Shown here: one piece after another, positions 40,501-52,766 of the stretch | Layout of the letters: every line of letters begins with the position of its first letter | Position numbering within the stretch: position 1 is the stretch's first letter | Assembly: GCA_018806915.1 (NCBI GenBank) | Contig: JAGKQI010000050.1 | Span: forward strand, 343,658 to 407,657 | From: Phytophthora colocasiae | Taxonomy: Eukaryota; Oomycota; Peronosporomycetes; Peronosporales; Peronosporaceae | Length of the DNA stretch: 64,000 nucleotides | Reading direction: 5' to 3' | Position numbers and translations under genes: made by a program | The notes under the pieces: generated by a model | Told to the model about the DNA's origin: nothing | Database searches by the model: none | The model's input: the letters and a program-made list of their open reading frames with translations, nothing else

Positions 40501-40962
40501 CTGAATCTGTTACTGTGATAACATCAGTTGGCATTAGCACTTTCCCAAATGTGCACTTCGCGGTTCATCTGCGAGCTCCGCTGACCTTGAGTAACACTTT
40601 TCTTTCTTTTCTTTTCATCTTGCGTGTCGTCTGTGTATGTCGTCGCGACGCTTTTGTTGCGTTCTGTGGCCTTGTGTCTCTGTCTCGGCTTTCCTTACAC
40701 TCGCTATTCACTGCTGCACCTGGCTTCGCGGTCTTGGCGGAGTCTTGGCCGTCGTGGTCTTGGTGCCGTTTCCGCTCACCTGGTTTTGTGGTTTTGTGGG
40801 TTGCTGGGTTTGTGTGTTGCTGGTTTTGTGTGTTGCTGGTTTTAGGGTTGCTGGGTTTGTGTGTTGCTGGTTTTGTGTGTGTTTGTGGGTTTGTGGTGTG
40901 TGTGTTGAATGTGTGTTGGTGTCAATGTTTGTGTGGCGGTAGGGTGCGTAGTTTGTTGTCAT

Positions 40963-41035
40963 GGGGATGTAGCTCAAATGGTAGAGCGCTCGCTTAGCAT
41001 GCGAGAGGTACAGGGATCGATACCCTGCTTCTCCA
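40963..41035 (+). tRNA. tRNA-Ala(AGC), copy 34
   Basis: Consensus sequence. Spacer allele G, GACGATTTTG variant; next copy 534 bp on. Confidence 0.98.
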
Positions 41036-41496
41036 CTGAATCTGTTACTGTGATAACATCAGTTGGCATTAGCACTTTCCCAAATGTGCACTTCGCGGTT
41101 CATCTGCGAGCTCCGCTGACCTTGAGTAACACTTTTCTTTCTTTCTTTTCATCTTGCGTGTCGTCTGTGTATGTCGTCGCGACGATTTTGTTGCGTTCTG
41201 TGGCCTTGTGTCTCTGTCTCGGCTTTCCTTACACTCGCTATTCACTGCTGCACCTGGCTTCGCGGTCTTGGCGGAGTCTTGGCCGTCGTGGTCTTGGTGC
41301 CGTTTCGGCTCACCTGGTTTTGTGGTTTTGTGGGTTGCTGGGTTTGTGTGTTGCTGGTTTTGTGTGTTGCTGGTTTTAGGGTTGCTGGGTTTGTGTGTTG
41401 CTGGTTGTGTGTGTGTTTGTGGGTTTGTGGTGTGTGTGTTGAATGTGTGTTGGTGTCAATGTTTGTGTGGCGGTAGGGTGCGTAGTTTGTTGTCAT

Positions 41497-41569
41497 GGGG
41501 ATGTAGCTCAAATGGTAGAGCGCTCGCTTAGCATGCGAGAGGTACAGGGATCGATACCCTGCTTCTCCA
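41497..41569 (+). tRNA. tRNA-Ala(AGC), copy 35
   Basis: Consensus sequence. Spacer allele G; shortened G/T tract, next copy 518 bp on. Confidence 0.98.
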
Positions 41570-42014
41570 CTGAATCTGTTACTGTGATAACATCAGTTGG
41601 CATTAGCACTTTCCCAAATGTGCACTTCGCGGTTCATCTGCGAGCTCCGCTGACCTTGAGTAACACTTTTCTTTCTTTTCTTTTCATCTTGCGTGTCGTC
41701 TGTGTATGTCGTCGCGACGCTTTTGTTGCGTTCTGTGGCCTTGTGTCTCTGTCTCGGCTTTCCTTACACTCGCTATTCACTGCTGCACCTGGCTTCGCGG
41801 TCTTGGCGGAGTCTTGGCCGTCGTGGTCTTGGTGCCGTTTCGGCTCACCTGGTTTTGTGGTTTTGTGGGTTGCTGGGTTTGTGTGTTGCTGTTTGTGTGT
41901 TGCTGGTTTTGTGTGTTGCTGGTTTTGTGTGTGTTTGTGGGTTTGTGGTGTGTGTGTTGAATGTGTGTTGGTGTCAATGTTTGTGTGGCGGTAGGGTGCG
42001 TAGTTTGTTGTCAT

Positions 42015-42087
42015 GGGGATGTAGCTCAAATGGTAGAGCGCTCGCTTAGCATGCGAGAGGTACAGGGATCGATACCCTGCTTCTCCA
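42015..42087 (+). tRNA. tRNA-Ala(AGC), copy 36
   Basis: Consensus sequence. Spacer allele G, the last unit of an unbroken run of G units; next copy 535 bp on. Confidence 0.98.
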
Positions 42088-42549
42088 CTGAATCTGTTAC
42101 TGTGATAACATCAGTTGGCATTAGCACTTTCCCAAATGTGCACTTCGCGGTTCATCTGCGAGCTCCGCTGACCTTGAGTAACACTTTTCTTTCTTTTCTT
42201 TTCATCTTGCGTGTCGTCTGTGTATGTCGTCGCGACGCTTTTGTTGCGTTCTGTGGCCTTGTGTCTCTGTCTCGGCTTTCCTTACACTCGCTATTCACTG
42301 CTGCACCTGGCTTCGCGGTCTTGGCGGAGTCTTGGCCGTCGTGGTCTTGGTGCCGTTTCGGCTCACCTGGTTTTGTGGTTTTGTGGGTTGCTGGGTTTGT
42401 GTGTTGCTGGTTTTGTGTGTTGCTGGTTTTAGGGTTGCTGGGTTTGTGTGTTGCTGGTTTTGTGTGTGTTTGTGGGTTTGTGGTGTGTGTGTTGAATGTG
42501 TGTTGGTGTCAATGTTTGTGTGGCGGTAGGGTGCGTAGTTTGTTGTCAT

Positions 42550-42622
42550 GGGGATGTAGCTCAAATGGTAGAGCGCTCGCTTAGCATGCGAGAGGTACAG
42601 GGATCGATACCCTGCTTCTCCA
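42550..42622 (+). tRNA. tRNA-Ala(AGC), copy 37
   Basis: Consensus sequence. Spacer allele A, opening the mixed zone; next copy 533 bp on. Confidence 0.98.
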
Positions 42623-43082
42623 CTGAATCTGTTACTGTGATAACATCAGTTGGCATTAGCACTTTCCCAAATGTGCACTTCGCGGTTCATCTGCGAGCTC
42701 CGCTGACCTTGAGTAACACTTTTCTTTCTTTTCTTTTCATCTTGCGTGTCGTCTGTGTATGTCGTCGCGACGCTTTTGTTGCGTTCTGTGGCCTTGTGTC
42801 TCTATCTCGGCTTTCCTTACACTCGCTATTCACTGCTGCACCTGGCTTCGCGGTCTTGGCGGAGTCTTGGCCGTCGTGGTCTTGGTGCCGTTTCGGCTCA
42901 CCTGGTTTTGTGGTTTTGTGGGTTGCTGGGTTTGTGTGTTGCTGGTTTTGTGTGTTGCTGGTTTTAGGGTTGCTGGGTTTGTGTGTTGCTGGTTTTGTGT
43001 GTGTTTGTGTGTTTGTGGTGTGTGTTGAATGTGTGTTGGTGTCAATGTTTGTGTGGCGGTAGGGTGCGTAGTTTGTTGTCAT

Positions 43083-43155
43083 GGGGATGTAGCTCAAATG
43101 GTAGAGCGCTCGCTTAGCATGCGAGAGGTACAGGGATCGATACCCTGCTTCTCCA
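43083..43155 (+). tRNA. tRNA-Ala(AGC), copy 38
   Basis: Consensus sequence. Spacer allele A; next copy 537 bp on. Confidence 0.98.
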
Positions 43156-43619
43156 CTGAATCTGTTACTGTGATAACATCAGTTGGCATTAGCACTTTCC
43201 CAAATGTGCACTTCGCGGTTCATCTGCGAGCTCCGCTGACCTTGAGTAACACTTTTCTTTCTTTTCTTTTCATCTTGCGTGTCGTCTGTGTATGTCGTCG
43301 CGACGCTTTTGTTGCGTTCTGTGGCCTTGTGTCTCTATCTCGGCTTTCCTTACACTCGCTATTCACTGCTGCACCTGGCTTCGCGGTCTTGGCGGAGTCT
43401 TGGCCGTCGTGGTCTTGGTGCCGTTTCGGCTCACCTGGTTTTGTGGTTTTGTGTGGGTTGCTGGGTTTGTGTGTTGCTGGTTTTGTGTGTTGCTGGTTTT
43501 AGGGTTGCTGGGTTTGTGTGTTGCTGGTTTTGTGTGTGTTTGTGGGTTTGTGGTGTGTGTGTTGAATGTGTGTTGGTGTCAATGTTTGTGTGGCGGTAGG
43601 GTGCGTAGTTTGTTGTCAT

Positions 43620-43692
43620 GGGGATGTAGCTCAAATGGTAGAGCGCTCGCTTAGCATGCGAGAGGTACAGGGATCGATACCCTGCTTCTCCA
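43620..43692 (+). tRNA. tRNA-Ala(AGC), copy 39
   Basis: Consensus sequence. Spacer allele G; next copy 533 bp on. Confidence 0.98.
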
Positions 43693-44152
43693 CTGAATCT
43701 GTTACTGTGATAACATCAGTTGGCATTAGCACTTTCCCAAATGTGCACTTCGCGGTTCATCTGCGAGCTCCGCTGACCTTGAGTAACACTTTTCTTTCTT
43801 TTCTTTTCATCTTGCGTGTCGTCTGTGTATGTCGTCGCGACGCTTTTGTTGCGTTCTGTGGCCTTGTGTCTCTGTCTCGGCTTTCCTTACACTCGCTATT
43901 CACTGCTGCACCTGGCTTCGCGGTCTTGGCGGAGTCTTGGCCGTCGTGGTCTTGGTGCCGTTTCGGCTCACCTGGTTTTGTGGTTTTGTGGGTTGCTGGG
44001 TTTGTGTGTTGCTGGTTTTGTGTGTTGCTGGTTTTAGGGTTGCTGGGTTTGTGTGTTGCTGGTTTTGTGTGTTTGTGGGTTTGTGGTGTGTGTGTTGAAT
44101 GTGTGTTGGTGTCAATGTTTGTGTGGCGGTAGGGTGCGTAGTTTGTTGTCAT

Positions 44153-44225
44153 GGGGATGTAGCTCAAATGGTAGAGCGCTCGCTTAGCATGCGAGAGGTA
44201 CAGGGATCGATACCCTGCTTCTCCA
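44153..44225 (+). tRNA. tRNA-Ala(AGC), copy 40
   Basis: Consensus sequence. Spacer allele G with GTTTCCGCTC; next copy 535 bp on. Confidence 0.98.
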
Positions 44226-44687
44226 CTGAATCTGTTACTGTGATAACATCAGTTGGCATTAGCACTTTCCCAAATGTGCACTTCGCGGTTCATCTGCGAG
44301 CTCCGCTGACCTTGAGTAACACTTTTCTTTCTTTTCTTTTCATCTTGCGTGTCGTCTGTGTATGTCGTCGCGACGCTTTTGTTGCGTTCTGTGGCCTTGT
44401 GTCTCTGTCTCGGCTTTCCTTACACTCGCTATTCACTGCTGCACCTGGCTTCGCGGTCTTGGCGGAGTCTTGGCCGTCGTGGTCTTGGTGCCGTTTCCGC
44501 TCACCTGGTTTTGTGGTTTTGTGGGTTGCTGGGTTTGTGTGTTGCTGGTTTTGTGTGTTGCTGGTTTTAGGGTTGCTGGGTTTGTGTGTTGCTGGTTTTG
44601 TGTGTGTTTGTGGGTTTGTGGTGTGTGTGTTGAATGTGTGTTGGTGTCAATGTTTGTGTGGCGGTAGGGTGCGTAGTTTGTTGTCAT

Positions 44688-44760
44688 GGGGATGTAGCTC
44701 AAATGGTAGAGCGCTCGCTTAGCATGCGAGAGGTACAGGGATCGATACCCTGCTTCTCCA
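44688..44760 (+). tRNA. tRNA-Ala(AGC), copy 41
   Basis: Consensus sequence. Spacer allele A; G/T tract of the GTGTGTTGCTGG type; next copy 524 bp on. Confidence 0.98.
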
Positions 44761-45211
44761 CTGAATCTGTTACTGTGATAACATCAGTTGGCATTAGCAC
44801 TTTCCCAAATGTGCACTTCGCGGTTCATCTGCGAGCTCCGCTGACCTTGAGTAACACTTTTCTTTCTTTTCTTTTCATCTTGCGTGTCGTCTGTGTATGT
44901 CGTCGCGACGCTTTTGTTGCGTTCTGTGGCCTTGTGTCTCTATCTCGGCTTTCCTTACACTCGCTATTCACTGCTGCACCTGGCTTCGCGGTCTTGGCGG
45001 AGTCTTGGCCGTCGTGGTCTTGGTGCCGTTTCGGCTCACCTGGTTTTGTGGTTTTGTGGGTTGCTGGGTTTGTGTGTTGCTGGTTTTGTGTGTGTTGCTG
45101 GTTTTGTGTGTGTTGCTGGTTTTGTGTGTGTTTGTGTGTTTGTGGTGTGTGTGTTGAATGTGTGTTGGTGTCAATGTTTGTGTGGCGGTAGGGTGCGTAG
45201 TTTGTTGTCAT

Positions 45212-45284
45212 GGGGATGTAGCTCAAATGGTAGAGCGCTCGCTTAGCATGCGAGAGGTACAGGGATCGATACCCTGCTTCTCCA
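45212..45284 (+). tRNA. tRNA-Ala(AGC), copy 42
   Basis: Consensus sequence. Spacer allele G; next copy 535 bp on. Confidence 0.98.
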
Positions 45285-45746
45285 CTGAATCTGTTACTGT
45301 GATAACATCAGTTGGCATTAGCACTTTCCCAAATGTGCACTTCGCGGTTCATCTGCGAGCTCCGCTGACCTTGAGTAACACTTTTCTTTCTTTTCTTTTC
45401 ATCTTGCGTGTCGTCTGTGTATGTCGTCGCGACGCTTTTGTTGCGTTCTGTGGCCTTGTGTCTCTGTCTCGGCTTTCCTTACACTCGCTATTCACTGCTG
45501 CACCTGGCTTCGCGGTCTTGGCGGAGTCTTGGCCGTCGTGGTCTTGGTGCCGTTTCGGCTCACCTGGTTTTGTGGTTTTGTGGGTTGCTGGGTTTGTGTG
45601 TTGCTGGTTTTGTGTGTTGCTGGTTTTAGGGTTGCTGGGTTTGTGTGTTGCTGGTTTTGTGTGTGTTTGTGGGTTTGTGGTGTGTGTGTTGAATGTGTGT
45701 TGGTGTCAATGTTTGTGTGGCGGTAGGGTGCGTAGTTTGTTGTCAT

Positions 45747-45819
45747 GGGGATGTAGCTCAAATGGTAGAGCGCTCGCTTAGCATGCGAGAGGTACAGGGA
45801 TCGATACCCTGCTTCTCCA
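45747..45819 (+). tRNA. tRNA-Ala(AGC), copy 43
   Basis: Consensus sequence. Spacer allele A with GTTTCAG; next copy 535 bp on. Confidence 0.98.
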
Positions 45820-46281
45820 CTGAATCTGTTACTGTGATAACATCAGTTGGCATTAGCACTTTCCCAAATGTGCACTTCGCGGTTCATCTGCGAGCTCCGC
45901 TGACCTTGAGTAACACTTTTCTTTCTTTTCTTTTCATCTTGCGTGTCGTCTGTGTATGTCGTCGCGACGCTTTTGTTGCGTTCTGTGGCCTTGTGTCTCT
46001 ATCTCGGCTTTCCTTACACTCGCTATTCACTGCTGCACCTGGCTTCGCGGTCTTGGCGGAGTCTTGGCCGTCGTGGTCTTGGTGCCGTTTCAGCTCACCT
46101 GGTTTTGTGGTTTTGTGGGTTGCTGGGTTTGTGTGTTGCTGGTTTTGTGTGTTGCTGGTTTTAGGGTTGCTGGGTTTGTGTGTTGCTGGTTTTGTGTGTG
46201 TTTGTGGGTTTGTGGTGTGTGTGTTGAATGTGTGTTGGTGTCAATGTTTGTGTGGCGGTAGGGTGCGTAGTTTGTTGTCAT

Positions 46282-46354
46282 GGGGATGTAGCTCAAATGG
46301 TAGAGCGCTCGCTTAGCATGCGAGAGGTACAGGGATCGATACCCTGCTTCTCCA
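46282..46354 (+). tRNA. tRNA-Ala(AGC), copy 44
   Basis: Consensus sequence. Spacer allele G, the last G unit, with GTTTCCGCTC; next copy 534 bp on. Confidence 0.98.
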
Positions 46355-46815
46355 CTGAATCTGTTACTGTGATAACATCAGTTGGCATTAGCACTTTCCC
46401 AAATGTGCACTTCGCGGTTCATCTGCGAGCTCCGCTGACCTTGAGTAACACTTTTCTTTCTTTTCTTTCATCTTGCGTGTCGTCTGTGTATGTCGTCGCG
46501 ACGCTTTTGTTGCGTTCTGTGGCCTTGTGTCTCTGTCTCGGCTTTCCTTACACTCGCTATTCACTGCTGCACCTGGCTTCGCGGTCTTGGCGGAGTCTTG
46601 GCCGTCGTGGTCTTGGTGCCGTTTCCGCTCACCTGGTTTTGTGGTTTTGTGGGTTGCTGGGTTTGTGTGTTGCTGGTTTTGTGTGTTGCTGGTTTTAGGG
46701 TTGCTGGGTTTGTGTGTTGCTGGTTTTGTGTGTGTTTGTGGGTTTGTGGTGTGTGTGTTGAATGTGTGTTGGTGTCAATGTTTGTGTGGCGGTAGGGTGC
46801 GTAGTTTGTTGTCAT

Positions 46816-46888
46816 GGGGATGTAGCTCAAATGGTAGAGCGCTCGCTTAGCATGCGAGAGGTACAGGGATCGATACCCTGCTTCTCCA
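46816..46888 (+). tRNA. tRNA-Ala(AGC), copy 45
   Basis: Consensus sequence. Spacer allele A, as in every later unit; next copy 535 bp on. Confidence 0.98.
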
Positions 46889-47350
46889 CTGAATCTGTTA
46901 CTGTGATAACATCAGTTGGCATTAGCACTTTCCCAAATGTGCACTTCGCGGTTCATCTGCGAGCTCCGCTGACCTTGAGTAACACTTTTCTTTCTTTTCT
47001 TTTCATCTTGCGTGTCGTCTGTGTATGTCGTCGCGACGCTTTTGTTGCGTTCTGTGGCCTTGTGTCTCTATCTCGGCTTTCCTTACACTCGCTATTCACT
47101 GCTGCACCTGGCTTCGCGGTCTTGGCGGAGTCTTGGCCGTCGTGGTCTTGGTGCCGTTTCGGCTCACCTGGTTTTGTGGTTTTGTGGGTTGCTGGGTTTG
47201 TGTGTTGCTGGTTTTGTGTGTTGCTGGTTTTAGGGTTGCTGGGTTTGTGTGTTGCTGGTTTTGTGTGTGTTTGTGGGTTTGTGGTGTGTGTGTTGAATGT
47301 GTGTTGGTGTCAATGTTTGTGTGGCGGTAGGGTGCGTAGTTTGTTGTCAT

Positions 47351-47423
47351 GGGGATGTAGCTCAAATGGTAGAGCGCTCGCTTAGCATGCGAGAGGTACA
47401 GGGATCGATACCCTGCTTCTCCA
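47351..47423 (+). tRNA. tRNA-Ala(AGC), copy 46
   Basis: Consensus sequence; next copy 533 bp on. Confidence 0.98.
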
Positions 47424-47883
47424 CTGAATCTGTTACTGTGATAACATCAGTTGGCATTAGCACTTTCCCAAATGTGCACTTCGCGGTTCATCTGCGAGCT
47501 CCGCTGACCTTGAGTAACACTTTTCTTTCTTTTCTTTTCATCTTGCGTGTCGTCTGTGTATGTCGTCGCGACGCTTTTGTTGCGTTCTGTGGCCTTGTGT
47601 CTCTATCTCGGCTTTCCTTACACTCGCTATTCACTGCTGCACCTGGCTTCGCGGTCTTGGCGGAGTCTTGGCCGTCGTGGTCTTGGTGCCGTTTCGGCTC
47701 ACCTGGTTTTGTGGTTTTGTGGGTTGCTGGGTTTGTGTGTTGCTGGTTTTGTGTGTTGCTGGTTTTAGGGTTGCTGGGTTTGTGTGTTGCTGGTTTTGTG
47801 TGTGTGTGGGTGTGTGGTGTGTGTGTTGAATGTGTGTTGGTGTCAATGTTTGTGTGGCGGTAGGGTGCGTAGTTTGTTGTCAT

Positions 47884-47956
47884 GGGGATGTAGCTCAAAT
47901 GGTAGAGCGCTCGCTTAGCATGCGAGAGGTACAGGGATCGATACCCTGCTTCTCCA
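47884..47956 (+). tRNA. tRNA-Ala(AGC), copy 47
   Basis: Consensus sequence; next copy 533 bp on. Confidence 0.98.
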
Positions 47957-48416
47957 CTGAATCTGTTACTGTGATAACATCAGTTGGCATTAGCACTTTC
48001 CCAAATGTGCACTTCGCGGTTCATCTGCGAGCTCCGCTGACCTTGAGTAACACTTTTCTTTCTTTTCTTTTCATCTTGCGTGTCGTCTGTGTATGTCGTC
48101 GCGACGCTTTTGTTGCGTTCTGTGGCCTTGTGTCTCTATCTCGGCTTTCCTTACACTCGCTATTCACTGCTGCACCTGGCTTCGCGGTCTTGGCGGAGTC
48201 TTGGCCGTCGTGGTCTTGGTGCCGTTTCGGCTCACCTGGTTTTGTGGTTTTGTGGGTTGCTGGGTTTGTGTGTTGCTGGTTTGTGTGTTGCTGGTTTTAG
48301 GGTTGCTGGGTTTGTGTGTTGCTGGTTTTGTGTGTTTGTGGGTTTGTGGTGTGTGTGTTGGAATGTGTGTTGGTGTCAATGTTTGTGTGGCGGTAGGGTG
48401 CGTAGTTTGTTGTCAT

Positions 48417-48489
48417 GGGGATGTAGCTCAAATGGTAGAGCGCTCGCTTAGCATGCGAGAGGTACAGGGATCGATACCCTGCTTCTCCA
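48417..48489 (+). tRNA. tRNA-Ala(AGC), copy 48
   Basis: Consensus sequence. Its spacer has a cluster of changes to T at about 48743-48790; next copy 536 bp on. Confidence 0.98.
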
Positions 48490-48952
48490 CTGAATCTGTT
48501 ACTGTGATAACATCAGTTGGCATTAGCACTTTCCCAAATGTGCACTTCGCGGTTCATCTGCGAGCTCCGCTGACCTTGAGTAACACTTTTCTTTCTTTTC
48601 TTTTCATCTTGCGTGTCGTCTGTGTATGTCGTCGCGACGCTTTTGTTGCGTTCTGTGGCCTTGTGTCTCTATCTCGGCTTTCCTTACACTCGCTATTCAC
48701 TGCTGCACCTGGCTTCGCGGTCTTGGCGGAGTCTTGGCCGTCGTTGTCTTGTTGTCTTTTGTGCTCTCCTGGTTTTTTGGTTTTGAGGGTTGCTGGGTTT
48801 GTGTGTTGCTGGTTTTGTGTGTTGCTGGTTTTAGGGTTGCTGGGTTTTGTGTGTTGCTGGTTTTGTGTGTGTTTGTGGGTTTGTGGTGTGTGTGTTGAAT
48901 GTGTGTTGGTGTCAATGTTTGTGTGGCGGTAGGGTGCGTAGTTTGTTGTCAT

Positions 48953-49025
48953 GGGGATGTAGCTCAAATGGTAGAGCGCTCGCTTAGCATGCGAGAGGTA
49001 CAGGGATCGATACCCTGCTTCTCCA
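48953..49025 (+). tRNA. tRNA-Ala(AGC), copy 49
   Basis: Consensus sequence; next copy 534 bp on. Confidence 0.98.
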
Positions 49026-49486
49026 CTGAATCTGTTACTGTGATAACATCAGTTGGCATTAGCACTTTCCCAAATGTGCACTTCGCGGTTCATCTGCGAG
49101 CTCCGCTGACCTTGAGTAACACTTTTCTTTCTTTCTTTTCATCTTGCGTGTCGTCTGTGTATGTCGTCGCGACGCTTTTGTTGCGTTCTGTGGCCTTGTG
49201 TCTCTATCTCGGCTTTCCTTACACTCGCTATTCACTGCTGCACCTGGCTTCGCGGTCTTGGCGGAGTCTTGGCCGTCGTGGTCTTGGTGCCGTTTCGGCT
49301 CACCTGGTTTTGTGGTTTTGTGGGTTGCTGGGTTTGTGTGTTGCTGGTTTTGTGTGTTGCTGGTTTTAGGGTTGCTGGGTTTGTGTGTTGCTGGTTTTGT
49401 GTGTGTTTGTGGGTTTGTGGTGTGTGTGTTGAATGTGTGTTGGTGTCAATGTTTGTGTGGCGGTAGGGTGCGTAGTTTGTTGTCAT

Positions 49487-49559
49487 GGGGATGTAGCTCA
49501 AATGGTAGAGCGCTCGCTTAGCATGCGAGAGGTACAGGGATCGATACCCTGCTTCTCCA
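49487..49559 (+). tRNA. tRNA-Ala(AGC), copy 50
   Basis: Consensus sequence; next copy 532 bp on. Confidence 0.98.
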
Positions 49560-50018
49560 CTGAATCTGTTACTGTGATAACATCAGTTGGCATTAGCACT
49601 TTCCCAAATGTGCACTTCGCGGTTCATCTGCGAGCTCCGCTGACCTTGAGTAACACTTTTCTTTCTTTTCTTTTCATCTTGCGTGTCGTCTGTGTATGTC
49701 GTCGCGACGCTTTTGTTGCGTTCTGTGGCCTTGTGTCTCTATCTCGGCTTTCCTTACACTCGCTATTCACTGCTGCACCTGGCTTCGCGGTCTTGGCGGA
49801 GTCTTGGCCGTCGTGGTCTTGGTGCCGTTTCGGCTCACCTGGTTTTGTGGTTTTGTGGGTTGCTGGGTTTGTGTGTTGCTGGTTTTGTGTGTTGCTGGTT
49901 TTAGGGTTGCTGGGTTTGTGTGTTGCTTTTGTGTGTGTTTGTGGGTTTGTGGTGTGTGTGTTGAATGTGTGTTGGTGTCAATGTTTGTGTGGCGGTAGGG
50001 TGCGTAGTTTGTTGTCAT

Positions 50019-50091
50019 GGGGATGTAGCTCAAATGGTAGAGCGCTCGCTTAGCATGCGAGAGGTACAGGGATCGATACCCTGCTTCTCCA
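50019..50091 (+). tRNA. tRNA-Ala(AGC), copy 51
   Basis: Consensus sequence; first of nine exact 535-bp periods. Confidence 0.98.
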
Positions 50092-50553
50092 CTGAATCTG
50101 TTACTGTGATAACATCAGTTGGCATTAGCACTTTCCCAAATGTGCACTTCGCGGTTCATCTGCGAGCTCCGCTGACCTTGAGTAACACTTTTCTTTCTTT
50201 TCTTTTCATCTTGCGTGTCGTCTGTGTATGTCGTCGCGACGCTTTTGTTGCGTTCTGTGGCCTTGTGTCTCTATCTCGGCTTTCCTTACACTCGCTATTC
50301 ACTGCTGCACCTGGCTTCGCGGTCTTGGCGGAGTCTTGGCCGTCGTGGTCTTGGTGCCGTTTCGGCTCACCTGGTTTTGTGGTTTTGTGGGTTGCTGGGT
50401 TTGTGTGTTGCTGGTTTTGTGTGTTGCTGGTTTTAGGGTTGCTGGGTTTGTGTGTTGCTGGTTTTGTGTGTGTTTGTGGGTTTGTGGTGTGTGTGTTGAA
50501 TGTGTGTTGGTGTCAATGTTTGTGTGGCGGTAGGGTGCGTAGTTTGTTGTCAT

Positions 50554-50626
50554 GGGGATGTAGCTCAAATGGTAGAGCGCTCGCTTAGCATGCGAGAGGT
50601 ACAGGGATCGATACCCTGCTTCTCCA
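50554..50626 (+). tRNA. tRNA-Ala(AGC), copy 52
   Basis: Consensus sequence; next copy 535 bp on. Confidence 0.98.
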
Positions 50627-51088
50627 CTGAATCTGTTACTGTGATAACATCAGTTGGCATTAGCACTTTCCCAAATGTGCACTTCGCGGTTCATCTGCGA
50701 GCTCCGCTGACCTTGAGTAACACTTTTCTTTCTTTTCTTTTCATCTTGCGTGTCGTCTGTGTATGTCGTCGCGACGCTTTTGTTGCGTTCTGTGGCCTTG
50801 TGTCTCTATCTCGGCTTTCCTTACACTCGCTATTCACTGCTGCACCTGGCTTCGCGGTCTTGGCGGAGTCTTGGCCGTCGTGGTCTTGGTGCCGTTTCGG
50901 CTCACCTGGTTTTGTGGTTTTGTGGGTTGCTGGGTTTGTGTGTTGCTGGTTTTGTGTGTTGCTGGTTTTAGGGTTGCTGGGTTTGTGTGTTGCTGGTTTT
51001 GTGTGTGTTTGTGGGTTTGTGGTGTGTGTGTTGAATGTGTGTTGGTGTCAATGTTTGTGTGGCGGTAGGGTGCGTAGTTTGTTGTCAT

Positions 51089-51161
51089 GGGGATGTAGCT
51101 CAAATGGTAGAGCGCTCGCTTAGCATGCGAGAGGTACAGGGATCGATACCCTGCTTCTCCA
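51089..51161 (+). tRNA. tRNA-Ala(AGC), copy 53
   Basis: Consensus sequence; next copy 535 bp on. Confidence 0.98.
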
Positions 51162-51623
51162 CTGAATCTGTTACTGTGATAACATCAGTTGGCATTAGCA
51201 CTTTCCCAAATGTGCACTTCGCGGTTCATCTGCGAGCTCCGCTGACCTTGAGTAACACTTTTCTTTCTTTTCTTTTCATCTTGCGTGTCGTCTGTGTATG
51301 TCGTCGCGACGCTTTTGTTGCGTTCTGTGGCCTTGTGTCTCTATCTCGGCTTTCCTTACACTCGCTATTCACTGCTGCACCTGGCTTCGCGGTCTTGGCG
51401 GAGTCTTGGCCGTCGTGGTCTTGGTGCCGTTTCGGCTCACCTGGTTTTGTGGTTTTGTGGGTTGCTGGGTTTGTGTGTTGCTGGTTTTGTGTGTTGCTGG
51501 TTTTAGGGTTGCTGGGTTTGTGTGTTGCTGGTTTTGTGTGTGTTTGTGGGTTTGTGGTGTGTGTGTTGAATGTGTGTTGGTGTCAATGTTTGTGTGGCGG
51601 TAGGGTGCGTAGTTTGTTGTCAT

Positions 51624-51696
51624 GGGGATGTAGCTCAAATGGTAGAGCGCTCGCTTAGCATGCGAGAGGTACAGGGATCGATACCCTGCTTCTCCA
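51624..51696 (+). tRNA. tRNA-Ala(AGC), copy 54
   Basis: Consensus sequence; GTTTCAG spacer variant; next copy 535 bp on. Confidence 0.98.
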
Positions 51697-52158
51697 CTGA
51701 ATCTGTTACTGTGATAACATCAGTTGGCATTAGCACTTTCCCAAATGTGCACTTCGCGGTTCATCTGCGAGCTCCGCTGACCTTGAGTAACACTTTTCTT
51801 TCTTTTCTTTTCATCTTGCGTGTCGTCTGTGTATGTCGTCGCGACGCTTTTGTTGCGTTCTGTGGCCTTGTGTCTCTATCTCGGCTTTCCTTACACTCGC
51901 TATTCACTGCTGCACCTGGCTTCGCGGTCTTGGCGGAGTCTTGGCCGTCGTGGTCTTGGTGCCGTTTCAGCTCACCTGGTTTTGTGGTTTTGTGGGTTGC
52001 TGGGTTTGTGTGTTGCTGGTTTTGTGTGTTGCTGGTTTTAGGGTTGCTGGGTTTGTGTGTTGCTGGTTTTGTGTGTGTTTGTGGGTTTGTGGTGTGTGTG
52101 TTGAATGTGTGTTGGTGTCAATGTTTGTGTGGCGGTAGGGTGCGTAGTTTGTTGTCAT

Positions 52159-52231
52159 GGGGATGTAGCTCAAATGGTAGAGCGCTCGCTTAGCATGCGA
52201 GAGGTACAGGGATCGATACCCTGCTTCTCCA
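52159..52231 (+). tRNA. tRNA-Ala(AGC), copy 55
   Basis: Consensus sequence; GTTTCAG spacer variant; next copy 535 bp on. Confidence 0.98.
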
Positions 52232-52693
52232 CTGAATCTGTTACTGTGATAACATCAGTTGGCATTAGCACTTTCCCAAATGTGCACTTCGCGGTTCATC
52301 TGCGAGCTCCGCTGACCTTGAGTAACACTTTTCTTTCTTTTCTTTTCATCTTGCGTGTCGTCTGTGTATGTCGTCGCGACGCTTTTGTTGCGTTCTGTGG
52401 CCTTGTGTCTCTATCTCGGCTTTCCTTACACTCGCTATTCACTGCTGCACCTGGCTTCGCGGTCTTGGCGGAGTCTTGGCCGTCGTGGTCTTGGTGCCGT
52501 TTCAGCTCACCTGGTTTTGTGGTTTTGTGGGTTGCTGGGTTTGTGTGTTGCTGGTTTTGTGTGTTGCTGGTTTTAGGGTTGCTGGGTTTGTGTGTTGCTG
52601 GTTTTGTGTGTGTTTGTGGGTTTGTGGTGTGTGTGTTGAATGTGTGTTGGTGTCAATGTTTGTGTGGCGGTAGGGTGCGTAGTTTGTTGTCAT

Positions 52694-52766
52694 GGGGATG
52701 TAGCTCAAATGGTAGAGCGCTCGCTTAGCATGCGAGAGGTACAGGGATCGATACCCTGCTTCTCCA
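52694..52766 (+). tRNA. tRNA-Ala(AGC), copy 56
   Basis: Consensus sequence; next copy 535 bp on. Confidence 0.98.
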
